64,000 bases of DNA from CAXTPV01 sp965276715 (lineage in GTDB: Bacteria > Pseudomonadota > Alphaproteobacteria > Acetobacterales > Acetobacteraceae). Location: the NCBI GenBank assembly GCA_965276715.1, contig OZ255622.1, positions 1,426,001 through 1,490,000 on the forward strand, in the 5' to 3' direction. Below the pieces are notes generated by a model. It was not told the DNA's origin. It saw only the letters and a program-made list of their open reading frames with translations, and did not search any database. Both the position numbers and the translations under genes were made by a program. Of the stretch, positions 52,819 through 61,942 are shown piece after piece. Each line of letters opens with the position of its first letter. The stretch's first letter is position 1.

Positions 52819-54254
52819 AGCGTGAGTGCGAACAACGCCCCCTCCCCCGGCCCGCCCGCGCGTTCGAGCGTGAGGTGAGCGCCGTGGGCGCGGGCGAGTT
52901 CGCGGGCGATGGCGAGGCCGAGGCCGGTGCCGTCGGCGCGCGAGGTGACGAACGGGTCGAACAGGCGATCGCCGATCCCGGGCGCGATGCCGGGACCGGT
53001 GTCGGCGACGGTGATGCGCGGTGGTGCTGCCTGGGCCACGACGGTGACGCGGCCGCCGGGCGGGGTGTGGCGGATGGCGTTGCCGAGCAGGTTGTCGAGG
53101 ATGCGTCCGACGAGGGCGGGATCGAAGCGCGCCTGCCCGTCGCCCTCGCGTTCGACGGTGACGCGGGAGGCGTCGGCGACGGCGCGGTGGAGGGCGAGGC
53201 GCGCGTCGAGGAAGGGGCCGAGCATGACGGTCTCGGGCCTGGGTTCGGCATGGTGGGTCATGGCGAGAAGCTCGGCCACCAGCGTGTCGAGGCGGTCGAG
53301 CTGGGCGAGCATGTCGGTGATCGCGGTGCGCCGGCGCCGATCGTCGCCCGCCATCGCGTTCTCTCCCTGCAGGCGGGCGGCGGCGATCGGATTGCGGATC
53401 TCGTGGGCGACGCCGGCGGCGACGCGGCCGAGGCTGGCCAGGCGTTCGGTGTCGGCCAGGCGGCGCGAGAGGGCGGTCTGTTCGCGGCGCGCGCTCGCGA
53501 GCCTGGTGGTGGCGTCGTTGAGGGCGGCGACGACGCGGTCGAGCTCGCGTTCGCCGGTGCGCGGCAGGGCCGGGATGCCGTCCGGGCCGGCGCGGGCGAG
53601 GGCGGCCTCGATGCCGCCGAGATGGCGCGACCAGACGACGAGGATGCGGCCGAGCCAGGCCGCCATCAGGACGAGCAGGGCGAAGAGGAGGAAGAGGCCG
53701 AGGCGCAGCGGCGCGAGGCCGGCGGTGGCGCGGACGCGGACCATGGTCCAGGCGGTCAGGCGGGGGATCGGACCGGGGAGCGGACAGGCATGCAGCAGGA
53801 TCGATTGCGCGCGGGTCCGGACGGAGCGGCCGGCGGGTTGCTCGTCGGCGAGCGCCTGGGCGTTGATCGCCGCGATCGCCGGGCGTTCGGCGGCGGGAAG
53901 GTCGGTCTTGGGGCCGGTGCCCTCGTAGGTCGGGAAGGCGTAGGCGAGCGGGCCATGCCCGGCCTGCCAGATGCCGCCCTCGATGCCGTTCTGGTGGGCG
54001 AGGGCGAGGCCGACGGCTTGCGCGAGGTCACGGTCGAGACGGTCGTCGAGCGGGAGGTTCGCTGGCGCGCCGGCAAGGTAGAAGGCGACGCGGTCGCGGA
54101 TGAGGTCGCAGGAATGGGCGGCCACGGCGTCGGCACGGCCGGCCTGGGCGGCGACGGTCTGCCGCTGCAGCACGACGAGCAGGGCGCCGACGGCGAGCCC
54201 GGCGAGCAGCGACAGCGCCCACAGGCCGATCAGCCGGCGCTTGAGCGAGTGCAT
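52815..54254 (-). CDS. sensor histidine kinase
   Basis: A 479-residue membrane kinase. Two membrane helices (LIGLWALSLLAGLAVGALLV and LRLGLFLLFALLVLMAAWLG) enclose a periplasmic domain of ~150 residues. A HAMP-like region follows, then the H-box GVAHEIRNPIAAARLQGEN, N-box LDNLLGNAIRHTPPGG, G1 VADTGPGIAPG and G2 GTGLGLAIARELA. It should phosphorylate the NtrC-type regulator encoded next. The cupin gene lies 19 bp upstream in the same operon. Confidence 0.94.
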
Positions 54255-54273
54255 CGGCGTGGCGCCTGGGGGC

Positions 54274-54678
54274 TCAGGTGCCGGCGATGAAGCTTTCGGG
54301 GGTGCCGGCGGCGGGATCGACGAAGACGATGTCGGTGGGGTCGCGTCGCGGGGTGTCGATGGCGAGGAAGACGACGGGGTGTTGGTGGATGTCGGGCAGG
54401 GCGTGGACGGTGTTCTGCTTGAAGCAGAGGAGCTGGCCGGGGCCGAAATCGGCCTTGGTGGCGTCGTCGCCGATCCAGAAGGTGCCGCGGCCGGAGAAGA
54501 CGTAGAGGAATTCGTCGCTGCCGCGATGGAAGTGCGCCGGGGTGCCGCGATAGACGCGGAACACGCGGGCGCTCGCGTGCGGGTTGTCGACGAGGTAGCG
54601 GTCGAGCAGGAGGGTGTCGGCGGTGGCCGGGAAGCCGGCCGCGACGGCACCGATATCGAAACGGGCCTGGTCTGTCAT
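54274..54678 (-). CDS. cupin-domain protein
   Basis: A 134-residue single-domain cupin. Motif 1 is TPAHFHRGSDEFLYVFSGRG with two His and a Glu for metal. Motif 2 contains FKQNTVHALPDIHQHPVVF. Such proteins may be small metalloenzymes or ligand binders. As first gene in the operon with the kinase and NtrC-type regulator, it may process or bind the signal, which is inference. No signal peptide is present. Confidence 0.85.
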   Translation of the reverse strand: MTDQARFDIGAVAAGFPATADTLLLDRYLVDNPHASARVFRVYRGTPAHFHRGSDEFLYVFSGRGTFWIGDDATKADFGPGQLLCFKQNTVHALPDIHQHPVVFLAIDTPRRDPTDIVFVDPAAGTPESFIAGT

Positions 54679-54763
54679 GGGGTGAGGATGGCGCGGGGGC
54701 GGGGGCTTGTCACGGCGGTTGTGGGCGTTGCGATCTGTTTGTCGCGTGGGCGGGCGACGCCGA

Positions 54764-56646
54764 TCAACGGCCGATCTGCTCGTGCGAAGGATTTAACCCG
54801 TCGCCCATGACCCAGCCTGCCTCGCCCCCAGGATACCAAAATACGTTCTGGATTCCCATTGCAACAAGCCGTCGTGCAGCATCGACGCTGGCCCAGCCGA
54901 ACGGACCTTCGCTCATGCAGACGACCACGGTATTGGGCGGCAGCTGTTTGCCCCACCCAATCTTGTCGAGAGCGAGACGGATATCTTTCGGCGAGTTCTT
55001 GTAGGGTAACGAGATCGCACCAGGGATCGCCTGCCCTCCCAGGCTGAAATCAAGCACGACGGATTTGGAGTTTGCCGATACGAGCGCTTTCATCTCCTCG
55101 GTGCTGATCCGTCGCGCGCCCGAAATGGAGAGTGGCGTTGGGTCGAAATCGCCGCTGGAGCCCAGCGATGTCGATTTGACGCCGAAATCCTCGTCCTCTC
55201 GCGGATAAAGTGGCATACCGACCGATGCCAGTGTCTGGAGAAAGGCCATCGGGCCCGGGAGTAACGACATCGCCCGGCTCTCGTATGAAGCGATCTGAAA
55301 GACCGTGCGGTTGGGATAGATACGCCGGAAATTGTCGTAGAGCGCCGACGCGCGATCCGAATGCCCGGTTTGTCGGGTGGCGGCGATCAGAAACAGGTCG
55401 TGCCATTACTTCCACGCGCCTTCCGAACTGTGGTCGCCTTGGCCGGTGACCGAGGCACCGGCGCGTTCAAGCCACTCGATCGCATCGCCGGGGTGACCTG
55501 TAAGGACGTAGCCCATCCCGACCATCTCCTCGGTGGCGGCTCGTTGCGGGCTGAGAGGATCAAGCGACAACACGACACGAGATTCAGTGATCATTCCCGA
55601 AAAGTCACCGAGTGTGCGATCGCAGGATGCCAAACCGCGACGCGCCTGCAGGTCGTTGGCATCAATCGTCAGCGCGCGACGGAAACTCCGCACCGCGTCG
55701 CGGCATCGCTCGTCGACATAGGCCAGCATCCCGTCGGCGGTGATTGCGGACGCATCCTCGGGGGCCGAGCGCAGTGCGCTGCCGATGACGGAGATTGCGC
55801 GACGCTGGTCGGCCAAGTCGTCTTCATCGTTGAAGGCGACGATCTTTGCAGCACCCCGGACAGGCGGCCCACGATGGCGCCCAGGTTGCCGCTCAGATCG
55901 GTCCGGGCGACGTCAAAGGTTTCGGCCCAGCGTATTCGTCCGCTCGACGCGTCCAGGAGGCTCGCATTGACATGCAGCGTGCTGCCGGCATCCAAAACCG
56001 CTCCCTCGAAGAGAAGCTGACCGCGCCGGCGCTTTCTCTTGCGATGACAGTACAGTCCGGAATGTGTGCGAGATCCGTACGCAGATCGTCGGTGACCGCA
56101 TCGGCGAGGTATTCCTGTCCGGTGGTCAGGCTGGTGAACGGCAGGACGGCGATCGACAGCGCCGGAGGTGTTTCCGCCACTGGCGTGACAGGTGTTGCGT
56201 TGTCGGAGACGAACCACAGGCAAGCGGGAAGTGCCAAAGAGAGCGAGCCATCGACCGCTGATCCCGTCGCGGCGACTCCGGATCGCGGGCGAGGAAATCG
56301 GCGGCAGAATGTCAGGCGGAGCCGCCGGCCGCCCGGTCTCCGTGCCGACGAAGCGGTAGCCTATCCCCGGCACGGTGGCGATGAATTGCTCGCCGCCGGG
56401 ACGCTCACCGAACGCGCGGCGGATCGCGGAGATCTGCACCGCGAGATTGTTCTCCTCGACGACGAGGCCACGCCAGACCTCGGCGAGGATCTCGTCCTTG
56501 GTCACCACGCGGTCGCGGCAGCGAACGAGCAAGAGAAGGATGTCGAGGGCACGGGCGCCCAAAGTCACCTGCTTGTCGTCCGCACGAAGAATCCGTCGAT
56601 CGAGCTCAAGCTCGAATCGGCCGAAGCGATAGATCGATGCCGACAT
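54764..56646 (-). pseudogene. broken winged-helix/TPR/rhodanese regulator
   Basis: Starting at ATG 56646, a CadC/OmpR-like winged helix (YRFGRFELELDRRILRADDK, then LAEVWRGLVVEENNLAVQIS and VPGIGYRFVG) is intact. A frame shift near 56240 moves into a frame coding for a membrane segment and SIAVLPFTSLTTGQEYLADA. A second near 56030, with missing residues, returns to the first frame (SLLDASSGRIRWAETFDVAR). A third near 55850 leads into TPR-like helices (ADGMLAYVDERCRDAVRSFR). An in-frame TAA lies at 55406-55408. Beyond it the same frame resumes with WHDLFLIAATRQTGHSDRAS and a rhodanese-like domain, VVVCMSEGPFGWASVDAARR, ending in FWYPGGEAGW. The piece from ATG 55270 to 54764 (168 residues) could still be made alone. 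Confidence 0.75.
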
Positions 56647-56838
56647 GCCCACACCGATTCTGGAAGACGGGATGACGCTATGCGGGCGCGGTCCGAGAGC
56701 GGCGCCAAGCCATTCCAGTGCCGTAATTTCACCGGATTTCATAGTAATAAAACGGCGGCTTCAGGACGTAAAGGCCGTTGCGGTTCAGTTCCGGTTGAGA
56801 TGCGCCGCCATCCGGGGCGCCGAACCGAGGAACGTCCG

Positions 56839-57219
56839 ATGTCGCTCTCCCTCAGACCAGTCGACGCATTTGCCCCTGTCCTGCCGGCTCATGACGCTCC
56901 CGGAACGCAGGACGCCGGCATGGCTCGCGCGACGTCCACACGAGAGGAGCGCGAGCAGCGACTTGTCGATGCGATCGAGTGGTCGTTGCTGCTGATCATG
57001 ATCACGAGCACGCTGCTGGTCGGAGGCGGCCTGCTGCGGGTGTCGTCGGTCCAGGGCGTCCTCGCGCACGAAGCCGCCCGTGTTCTCACGGCACTTGGGT
57101 GCGCTGGAGGCAGCGCCACGATCGCGTGTGTGGCACGATCGCTGCTCTTGCTTCGTCTGGTTCTCGGCCTTCGCCTGGTTCTCGGCGCGATTGCGGCCGG
57201 TCCGGAAAGGGATTGCTGA
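56839..57219 (+). CDS. hypothetical membrane protein
   Basis: A 126-residue frame with one good hydrophobic stretch, SLLLIMITSTLLVGGGLLRV, and a second near the end (SLLLLRLVLGLRLVLGAIAA). No family recognised. The spacing to the O-methyltransferase gene is 15 bp. It could instead be non-coding; the amino-acid bias in the second half (Leu, Arg, Ala) weakens the call. Confidence 0.4.
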   Translation: MSLSLRPVDAFAPVLPAHDAPGTQDAGMARATSTREEREQRLVDAIEWSLLLIMITSTLLVGGGLLRVSSVQGVLAHEAARVLTALGCAGGSATIACVARSLLLLRLVLGLRLVLGAIAAGPERDC

Positions 57220-57234
57220 CGAGGTGACCGAACC

Positions 57235-57897
57235 ATGAATGACAATCGTTGGAACGAGGTCGACGAATTCATCGAGGCCAGGCTGCTCGAGCCCAATCCG
57301 GTGATGGAGGCGGTGCTGGCGGCCAACCAGGCGGCGGGGCTGCCGGCGATCGATGTGTCGCCGGCGCAAGGCAAGCTGCTGCACCTGCTCGCACGAATGA
57401 TCGGGGCCGCGCGCGTGCTCGAGATCGGCACGCTCGGCGGCACCTCGACGATCTGGCTGGCGCGCGCGCTCGGCCCCGGCGGCGTGGTGGTGACCCTCGA
57501 AGCGTCGGCGGCGCATGCGGCGGTCGCGCGCGCCAACCTCGCGCGCGCCGGGGTGTCGGACAGGGTCGATCTGCGCGAGGGTCCGGCGCTCGACACGCTG
57601 CCGGTCATCGAGAGCGAGGGCGGACAGTTCGACCTGGTGTTCATCGACGCGGACAAGACGAACAATCCGCACTATCTCGCGTGGGCGCTCCGGCTCGGAC
57701 GGACGGGGGCGGTCATCGTCGCCGACAACGTCGTGCGCGGCGGGGCGGTGACGGACGCACGCAGCGTCGATCCGGCGGTGGTGGGGACGCGGACGATGTT
57801 CGACATGATCGCGTCGGAGCCCAGGCTGCAGGCGACCGCGATCCAGACGGTCGGGTCGAAGGGCTGGGACGGCTTCGTGCTCGCGCTGGTGAGGTGA
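57235..57897 (+). CDS. SAM-dependent O-methyltransferase (PF01596)
   Basis: A 220-residue methyltransferase of the catechol/caffeoyl-CoA type. The S-adenosylmethionine loop is ARVLEIGTLGGTSTIWLARA, then VVTLEAS with the ribose-binding Glu. FDLVFIDADKTNNPHY carries the metal-binding Asp pair, and IVADNVVRGG the following Asp-Asn. The substrate is probably a catechol-like hydroxyl; which one is unknown. It ends 4 bp before a convergent small gene. Confidence 0.92.
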   Translation: MNDNRWNEVDEFIEARLLEPNPVMEAVLAANQAAGLPAIDVSPAQGKLLHLLARMIGAARVLEIGTLGGTSTIWLARALGPGGVVVTLEASAAHAAVARANLARAGVSDRVDLREGPALDTLPVIESEGGQFDLVFIDADKTNNPHYLAWALRLGRTGAVIVADNVVRGGAVTDARSVDPAVVGTRTMFDMIASEPRLQATAIQTVGSKGWDGFVLALVR

Positions 57898-57901
57898 GCG
57901 G

Positions 57902-58108
57902 TCAGAACCGGTCGCGCGGACGCTTGAGGAAGGGCGCGATGCCGCGGCGGCACAGATGCAGTCCGGCGTCGGGATGGCGCTCGGTCGCCGACGGCAATCG
58001 TCCGTCGCGCGCGGGATGAGCGCGGGCACCTCCCTGGGTCCGGAGCGCGATCCAGAACGAGATCACGAGCGCGAACAGCACGATCATTTCGATGATGTTG
58101 ATCAGCAT
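57902..58108 (-). CDS. small single-pass membrane protein
   Basis: A 68-residue frame whose N-terminus LINIIEMIVLFALVISFWIA is a clear membrane helix, followed by a basic tail. No family known. It lies between the convergent O-methyltransferase and the upstream ycjF-like gene, both close by. Confidence 0.45.
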   Translation of the reverse strand: MLINIIEMIVLFALVISFWIALRTQGGARAHPARDGRLPSATERHPDAGLHLCRRGIAPFLKRPRDRF

Positions 58109-58186
58109 GGGCCGGTCCCGGTCGCGGTGCGATGCCGCTCGGCTTGCATATGGGGTGGGGCGGGCGCCTGACGAGCGCGGTCGGGC

Positions 58187-59038
58187 CTAGCCGGGCGGCA
58201 GCGGCGTGCAGGCGACCGAGGCGGCACGGCCGAGGACGATCATGCGCCTGGCGGCGACGGCGCCGCCCGCCATCTCGCCGGCGAGATGGGTCAGGATCGG
58301 CGTCGACAGCACCGCGTGGGTGGCGGTGTTGACGGCGGCCTCGGTGACCGCGGTGGCACCGGCGGAGATCGCGGTGCGCCTGAGCAGCCCCAGGGTGGCG
58401 AGCAGGCCGGGACGCAGGCCGTAGAGGGACGCGACCTGACGGATCAGCCGCAGGCCGCGCCAGGAGACGAGCAGGACCACGAGCGCCGGGGCGGGGGCCG
58501 CCGCCATGCCGGCCACGACCTGGAAGGCGGCGCGGCGGGCGAGCGCCTCGGCGCGCGCGGCGAGCTCGGCCTCGACGCCGGCACGGAGCAGCGGGACGAT
58601 CGCGTCGGGATCGTTGAGCGCGTCGAGCGCCGGGCGCAGGCCGGGGTTGCCGACGCGCGCGAGCCATTCGCGGGCGGCGGCGGCCTTGGCGCGCGGGTCG
58701 TTGCCGGCGAGGTCGCGCTTGAGGTGGTCGACCGACCGCAGGGCGGCCATGGATCGCAGCTCGCGCCAGATGCCGAGCAGGATCAGGCCGAAGCCGGAGA
58801 CGGCGACCGCGAGGGTGAGCGCGCCGAGCGCGCGCGAGCGGGCGAATTCGGCGGCGACGAAGTTGCCCGTCTGCAGGCCGGCGAGACCGAGGCCGAGGAT
58901 GGCGGCGCCGGCGAGGACGAGGGCGGGCATGCTCCAGCGCGGGTCGGCGGGCTCGGCGGCGAGCAGGATCGGGTCCGCGATCTCGAGACGGGTGGCAAGC
59001 GCGGTCTCGGTCTCGATGCGGGGGGCGATGGTCGGCAT
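58187..59038 (-). CDS. YcjF/DUF697-family membrane protein (TIGR01620)
   Basis: A 283-residue membrane protein. Two helices near residues 38-60 and 70-92 (ALVLAGAAILGLGLAGLQTG, ALGALTLAVAVSGFGLILLG) are followed by a helical cytoplasmic part and C-terminal hydrophobic stretches, as in TIGR01620. It is always found with YcjX; here the start overlaps the YcjX stop by TGATG. The role is unknown; in other bacteria the pair belongs to envelope or heat stress regulons. Confidence 0.85.
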   Translation of the reverse strand: MPTIAPRIETETALATRLEIADPILLAAEPADPRWSMPALVLAGAAILGLGLAGLQTGNFVAAEFARSRALGALTLAVAVSGFGLILLGIWRELRSMAALRSVDHLKRDLAGNDPRAKAAAAREWLARVGNPGLRPALDALNDPDAIVPLLRAGVEAELAARAEALARRAAFQVVAGMAAAPAPALVVLLVSWRGLRLIRQVASLYGLRPGLLATLGLLRRTAISAGATAVTEAAVNTATHAVLSTPILTHLAGEMAGGAVAARRMIVLGRAASVACTPLPPG

Positions 59039-60423
59039 CAGAACAGGTCCTCGAGGAGGAAGCCGAGCAGCGGATCGAGACCGATATTGGGAACGCCCTG
59101 GCGGCCGCCATGGGAGAGGCGCGCGGGCTCGAACGCGGGCAGGGCGAGGAAGGGATGAGCCCAGAATTCGGGACCGGGCGGCGTGTCGGGGACCTCGCCG
59201 GGATAGGAGCGGGTGAGGCGCTGGTCGCCGAGCAGGCGGCCGCGGACGGCGGAGACCGGATGGCCGTCGAGCGTCCAGACGAAATCCTCGGTGCAGCGGG
59301 CGGCGGCGATGGCGAAGGCGCCGGTGGCCGCGTTGGAGCGGGGGGCATCGCCGATCGGCACGCGGGTGTCCGCCTGGCCGGTGAGCGCGCCCATGAGTGC
59401 GGCGAGGTTGCCGCGCTGACGCTCGGAGACGTGGTCGGCCTTGCTGGCGACGTAGGCGACGCGGCCGATGGCGCGGGACGGCAGACGCAGCGTGGCCAGC
59501 GAAAACAGGGCCGACAGCCAGGAGGATTGCCAGCGCAGGCCGGCGGCCGCCGCGGCGAGGGCGGCCTGCGCGTCGGCGAAGGCATCGGGGCCGGTGTGGA
59601 GCGCGCCGAGCAGGTCGGCGAGCACGACGAGGCGGTCGACCTGGCCGAACAGGGGGGAGACCAGGGCGTCGCGGGTCGCGGCCACATAGGCGTCGTAACG
59701 CCGGCGGAGCAGGTCCGCGAGCGGGCTCGCGCCGGGCAGCGGGAAGAACAGCGACCAGGGCGGCGCGGCGCCGGGAGCGGGCATCAGGAAGCGGCCGGGC
59801 TGGAGCAGCGACAGGCCGTGCGCGTCGCGCAGGTGCTCGAGCGTGTCGACATAGAGGCGATGACCGGCGGCGGCGAGCGCGTCATCGGCGCTGGCGCGCG
59901 CCGGCAGCGCGCGGGCAAAGGCGAGGAAGGCGCGCGTGGCGTCCGCGATCGCCGGACGATCGAGGCGCCGCATGATGTCGACCGACCAGCGGTCGAACGG
60001 GGTGTCGAGCAGCGGCAGGTCGAGCAGCCACTCGCCGGGATAGTCGAGCAATTCGAGACGGACCGCGCGCGCCGGCAGGAGGTCGCCGCCGAGTTCGAGA
60101 TCGATGGCGAGCAGGGAGACCGCGTCGGTGCGGTCGGGCCAGCGCGGCGGATCGGCGGCCAGCGAGGCGAGATGAGCGGCGTGATCGAAGCGGGGCAGCG
60201 TCTCGGCGAGGCTCGGTGCCAGCCTCGCGCGCTTGATGCGCCCGCCGAGCGCGCCGGGGGCGAGCAGGTTGGTGGCGAGCGACGTGAGCAGGACGGTCTT
60301 GCCGGCACGCGCGAGGCCGGTCACGCCGACGCGGACGGTGCGGGGGCGAACATAGTCGAGCGGGTTGCGCCAGGTGGGCAGGGCGGTCTCTCGTGGTGAT
60401 GGTTGCTGCTCAATAGGCGCCAC
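59038..60423 (-). CDS. YcjX-family P-loop protein
   Basis: A 461-residue member of the YcjX/DUF463 family. The nucleotide-binding P-loop is VGVTGLARAGKTVLLTSLAT. LLDYPGEWLLDLPLLD is the Walker B/G3-like region. FVWTLDGHPVSAVRGRLLGD and the C-terminal GVPNIGLDPLLGFLLEDLF are conserved in the family. It is probably a GTPase-like stress protein. Forms a two-gene operon with the YcjF-like gene. Confidence 0.92.
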   Translation of the reverse strand: MAPIEQQPSPRETALPTWRNPLDYVRPRTVRVGVTGLARAGKTVLLTSLATNLLAPGALGGRIKRARLAPSLAETLPRFDHAAHLASLAADPPRWPDRTDAVSLLAIDLELGGDLLPARAVRLELLDYPGEWLLDLPLLDTPFDRWSVDIMRRLDRPAIADATRAFLAFARALPARASADDALAAAGHRLYVDTLEHLRDAHGLSLLQPGRFLMPAPGAAPPWSLFFPLPGASPLADLLRRRYDAYVAATRDALVSPLFGQVDRLVVLADLLGALHTGPDAFADAQAALAAAAAGLRWQSSWLSALFSLATLRLPSRAIGRVAYVASKADHVSERQRGNLAALMGALTGQADTRVPIGDAPRSNAATGAFAIAAARCTEDFVWTLDGHPVSAVRGRLLGDQRLTRSYPGEVPDTPPGPEFWAHPFLALPAFEPARLSHGGRQGVPNIGLDPLLGFLLEDLF

Positions 60424-60515
60424 GCCGGTTCCGGCAAAGGCAGGCGCGGCACTTCATGCCGATACTGGCGTTCGCGGATCGTGGACATCATCCGAGCGTC
60501 TCGCGCCGTTGCGGC

Positions 60516-61742
60516 ATGCCCATGAGGGCGTTGGGCCAATCGCGCTCCGTGCTGGTCGCATTGCTGGTGCTCGCCGGCTGCATCAACTTCATCGATCGCT
60601 CCGCGGTGTCGATCGCGTTGCCGGCGATCCGGACGGATCTCGGCCTTTCGGCCGGAGAGGCCGGGCTGCTCCTCTCCGCCTTCGCCTGGAGCTATGCGGT
60701 GGCACAGTTGCCGGCCGGCAGCCTGGTGGACCGGTTCGGCGCACGCGTGGCGCTAGCGGTGGGCCTGGGCGCCTGGTCGTGCGTGCAGGCCCTGAGCGGA
60801 CTGGTGGGCACCCTGCCCCAGTTCATCGCGGCTCGGGTGGCACTCGGCCTGGGCGAATCGCCGATGTTCGTGGGCGGCGCGCGCGTCTGCACCGAACGGT
60901 TCGGGCCGGCCGAGCGCGCGGTCCCGCTCGGCTTGCTGAACGCGTCCGCGTCATTGGGGCCCGCGATCGCGCCGCTGCTGCTGACGCCGCTGATGCTGGC
61001 GGCCGGCTGGCGGGCCAGCTTCGCGGTCCTCGGTGCGGCCGGACTTCTGGTGGCGGTGGCCTGGGCGGTGATCTACCGCACGGCGAGCCGGCCGGACACG
61101 ACGACGCGCGTCGCGGGGCCGCGGCAATGGGGGCGGCTGCTGCGTCAGCGCTCGGTCTGGGGACTGGCGATCGGCTTCGGCGGCACGGTCTATGTCACGT
61201 GGCTCTACGTCACCTGGCTGCCAGGATATCTGCAGCAGCGCTGGACGATGCCTCCCGCCGCCGCGGCGCTGTGGTCGGCGCTGCCGCAATTCTGCGGCTT
61301 CCTGGGCGCGGTCGGCGGCGGCTGGCTGTCGGACCGGCTCGCGACCCGGTTCGGGGAGCGGGCGGCACGCCAGACCCCGCTGCTGGCGGGGCTCTCCGCC
61401 GCGGCGATCGGCAGCATCCTGGCGGTGGTCTCGGGGAACGCGTTCCTGGCGCTCGCGTCGGTGTCGGCGGCGCTGTTCAGCGCGAACCTCGCGACCACCT
61501 GCGGCTGGGCGCTCGCGGCCGGGCTGGCGCCGGCGGCGCTGGTCGCGACCGTGGAAGCGATCGCCAACATCGGCGGCTCGGTCGGCGGATCGCTCGCGCC
61601 GCTGGTGACCGGCTACGTCGTGCAGGCGACCGGGTCGTTCTCGCCCGCGTTGCTGATCGCGGCGGCGGTCGCGGCCGGGTCGGCGGCCGTCAACTGGGTT
61701 CTGGTTTCGGGCAGGATCGAGGCCGGGACGGAGCGCTCGTGA
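60516..61742 (+). CDS. MFS transporter
   Basis: A 408-residue carrier with 12 predicted membrane helices. NFIDRSAVSIALPAIRTDLG and LPAGSLVDRFGARVALAVGL carry the motif A of the superfamily, and VALGLGESPMFVGGARVCTE resembles the anion:cation symporter (ACS) group. The substrate, perhaps an organic anion or sugar acid, is unknown. ATG 60516 is chosen; ATG 60456 and 60522 are alternatives. It diverges from ycjX and converges with the chemotaxis receptor. Confidence 0.88.
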   Translation: MPMRALGQSRSVLVALLVLAGCINFIDRSAVSIALPAIRTDLGLSAGEAGLLLSAFAWSYAVAQLPAGSLVDRFGARVALAVGLGAWSCVQALSGLVGTLPQFIAARVALGLGESPMFVGGARVCTERFGPAERAVPLGLLNASASLGPAIAPLLLTPLMLAAGWRASFAVLGAAGLLVAVAWAVIYRTASRPDTTTRVAGPRQWGRLLRQRSVWGLAIGFGGTVYVTWLYVTWLPGYLQQRWTMPPAAAALWSALPQFCGFLGAVGGGWLSDRLATRFGERAARQTPLLAGLSAAAIGSILAVVSGNAFLALASVSAALFSANLATTCGWALAAGLAPAALVATVEAIANIGGSVGGSLAPLVTGYVVQATGSFSPALLIAAAVAAGSAAVNWVLVSGRIEAGTERS

Positions 61743-61773
61743 ACCGTCCGCAGCGCAGGCGCAGCGGCAGAGA

Positions 61774-61892
61774 AGCGGGGGTCTGCCCCGCACCCCGCCA
61801 AACGCCGGGCGTTTGGATCGCCGATTATCCTCCGGCGGCCGCTTCGAGCGGACGACCGTGTCCGGGTTCCGGGGGCGCCCGCCCCCGGTGGG
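61774..61892. repeat. cluster of GC palindromes, copy 8
   Basis: GCGGGGtctgCCCCGC-like, CCAAACGCcggGCGTTTGG and CCGGGGGCgcccGCCCCCGG hairpins lie in series between two convergent genes. The first and third resemble the dispersed element of the window; the middle one is distinct. Confidence 0.65.
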
Positions 61893-61942
61893 GTTCGGGG
61901 CAAAGCGCCGAGGCCTCTTCGCTAGATGAGCGGCCTCCGCGG

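Noticed and set aside
61774..61892. Series of palindromes considered as a CRISPR or origin-like iteron array
   Set aside because: The units are different hairpins without regular spacing or unique spacers; they fit the dispersed terminator-like element.
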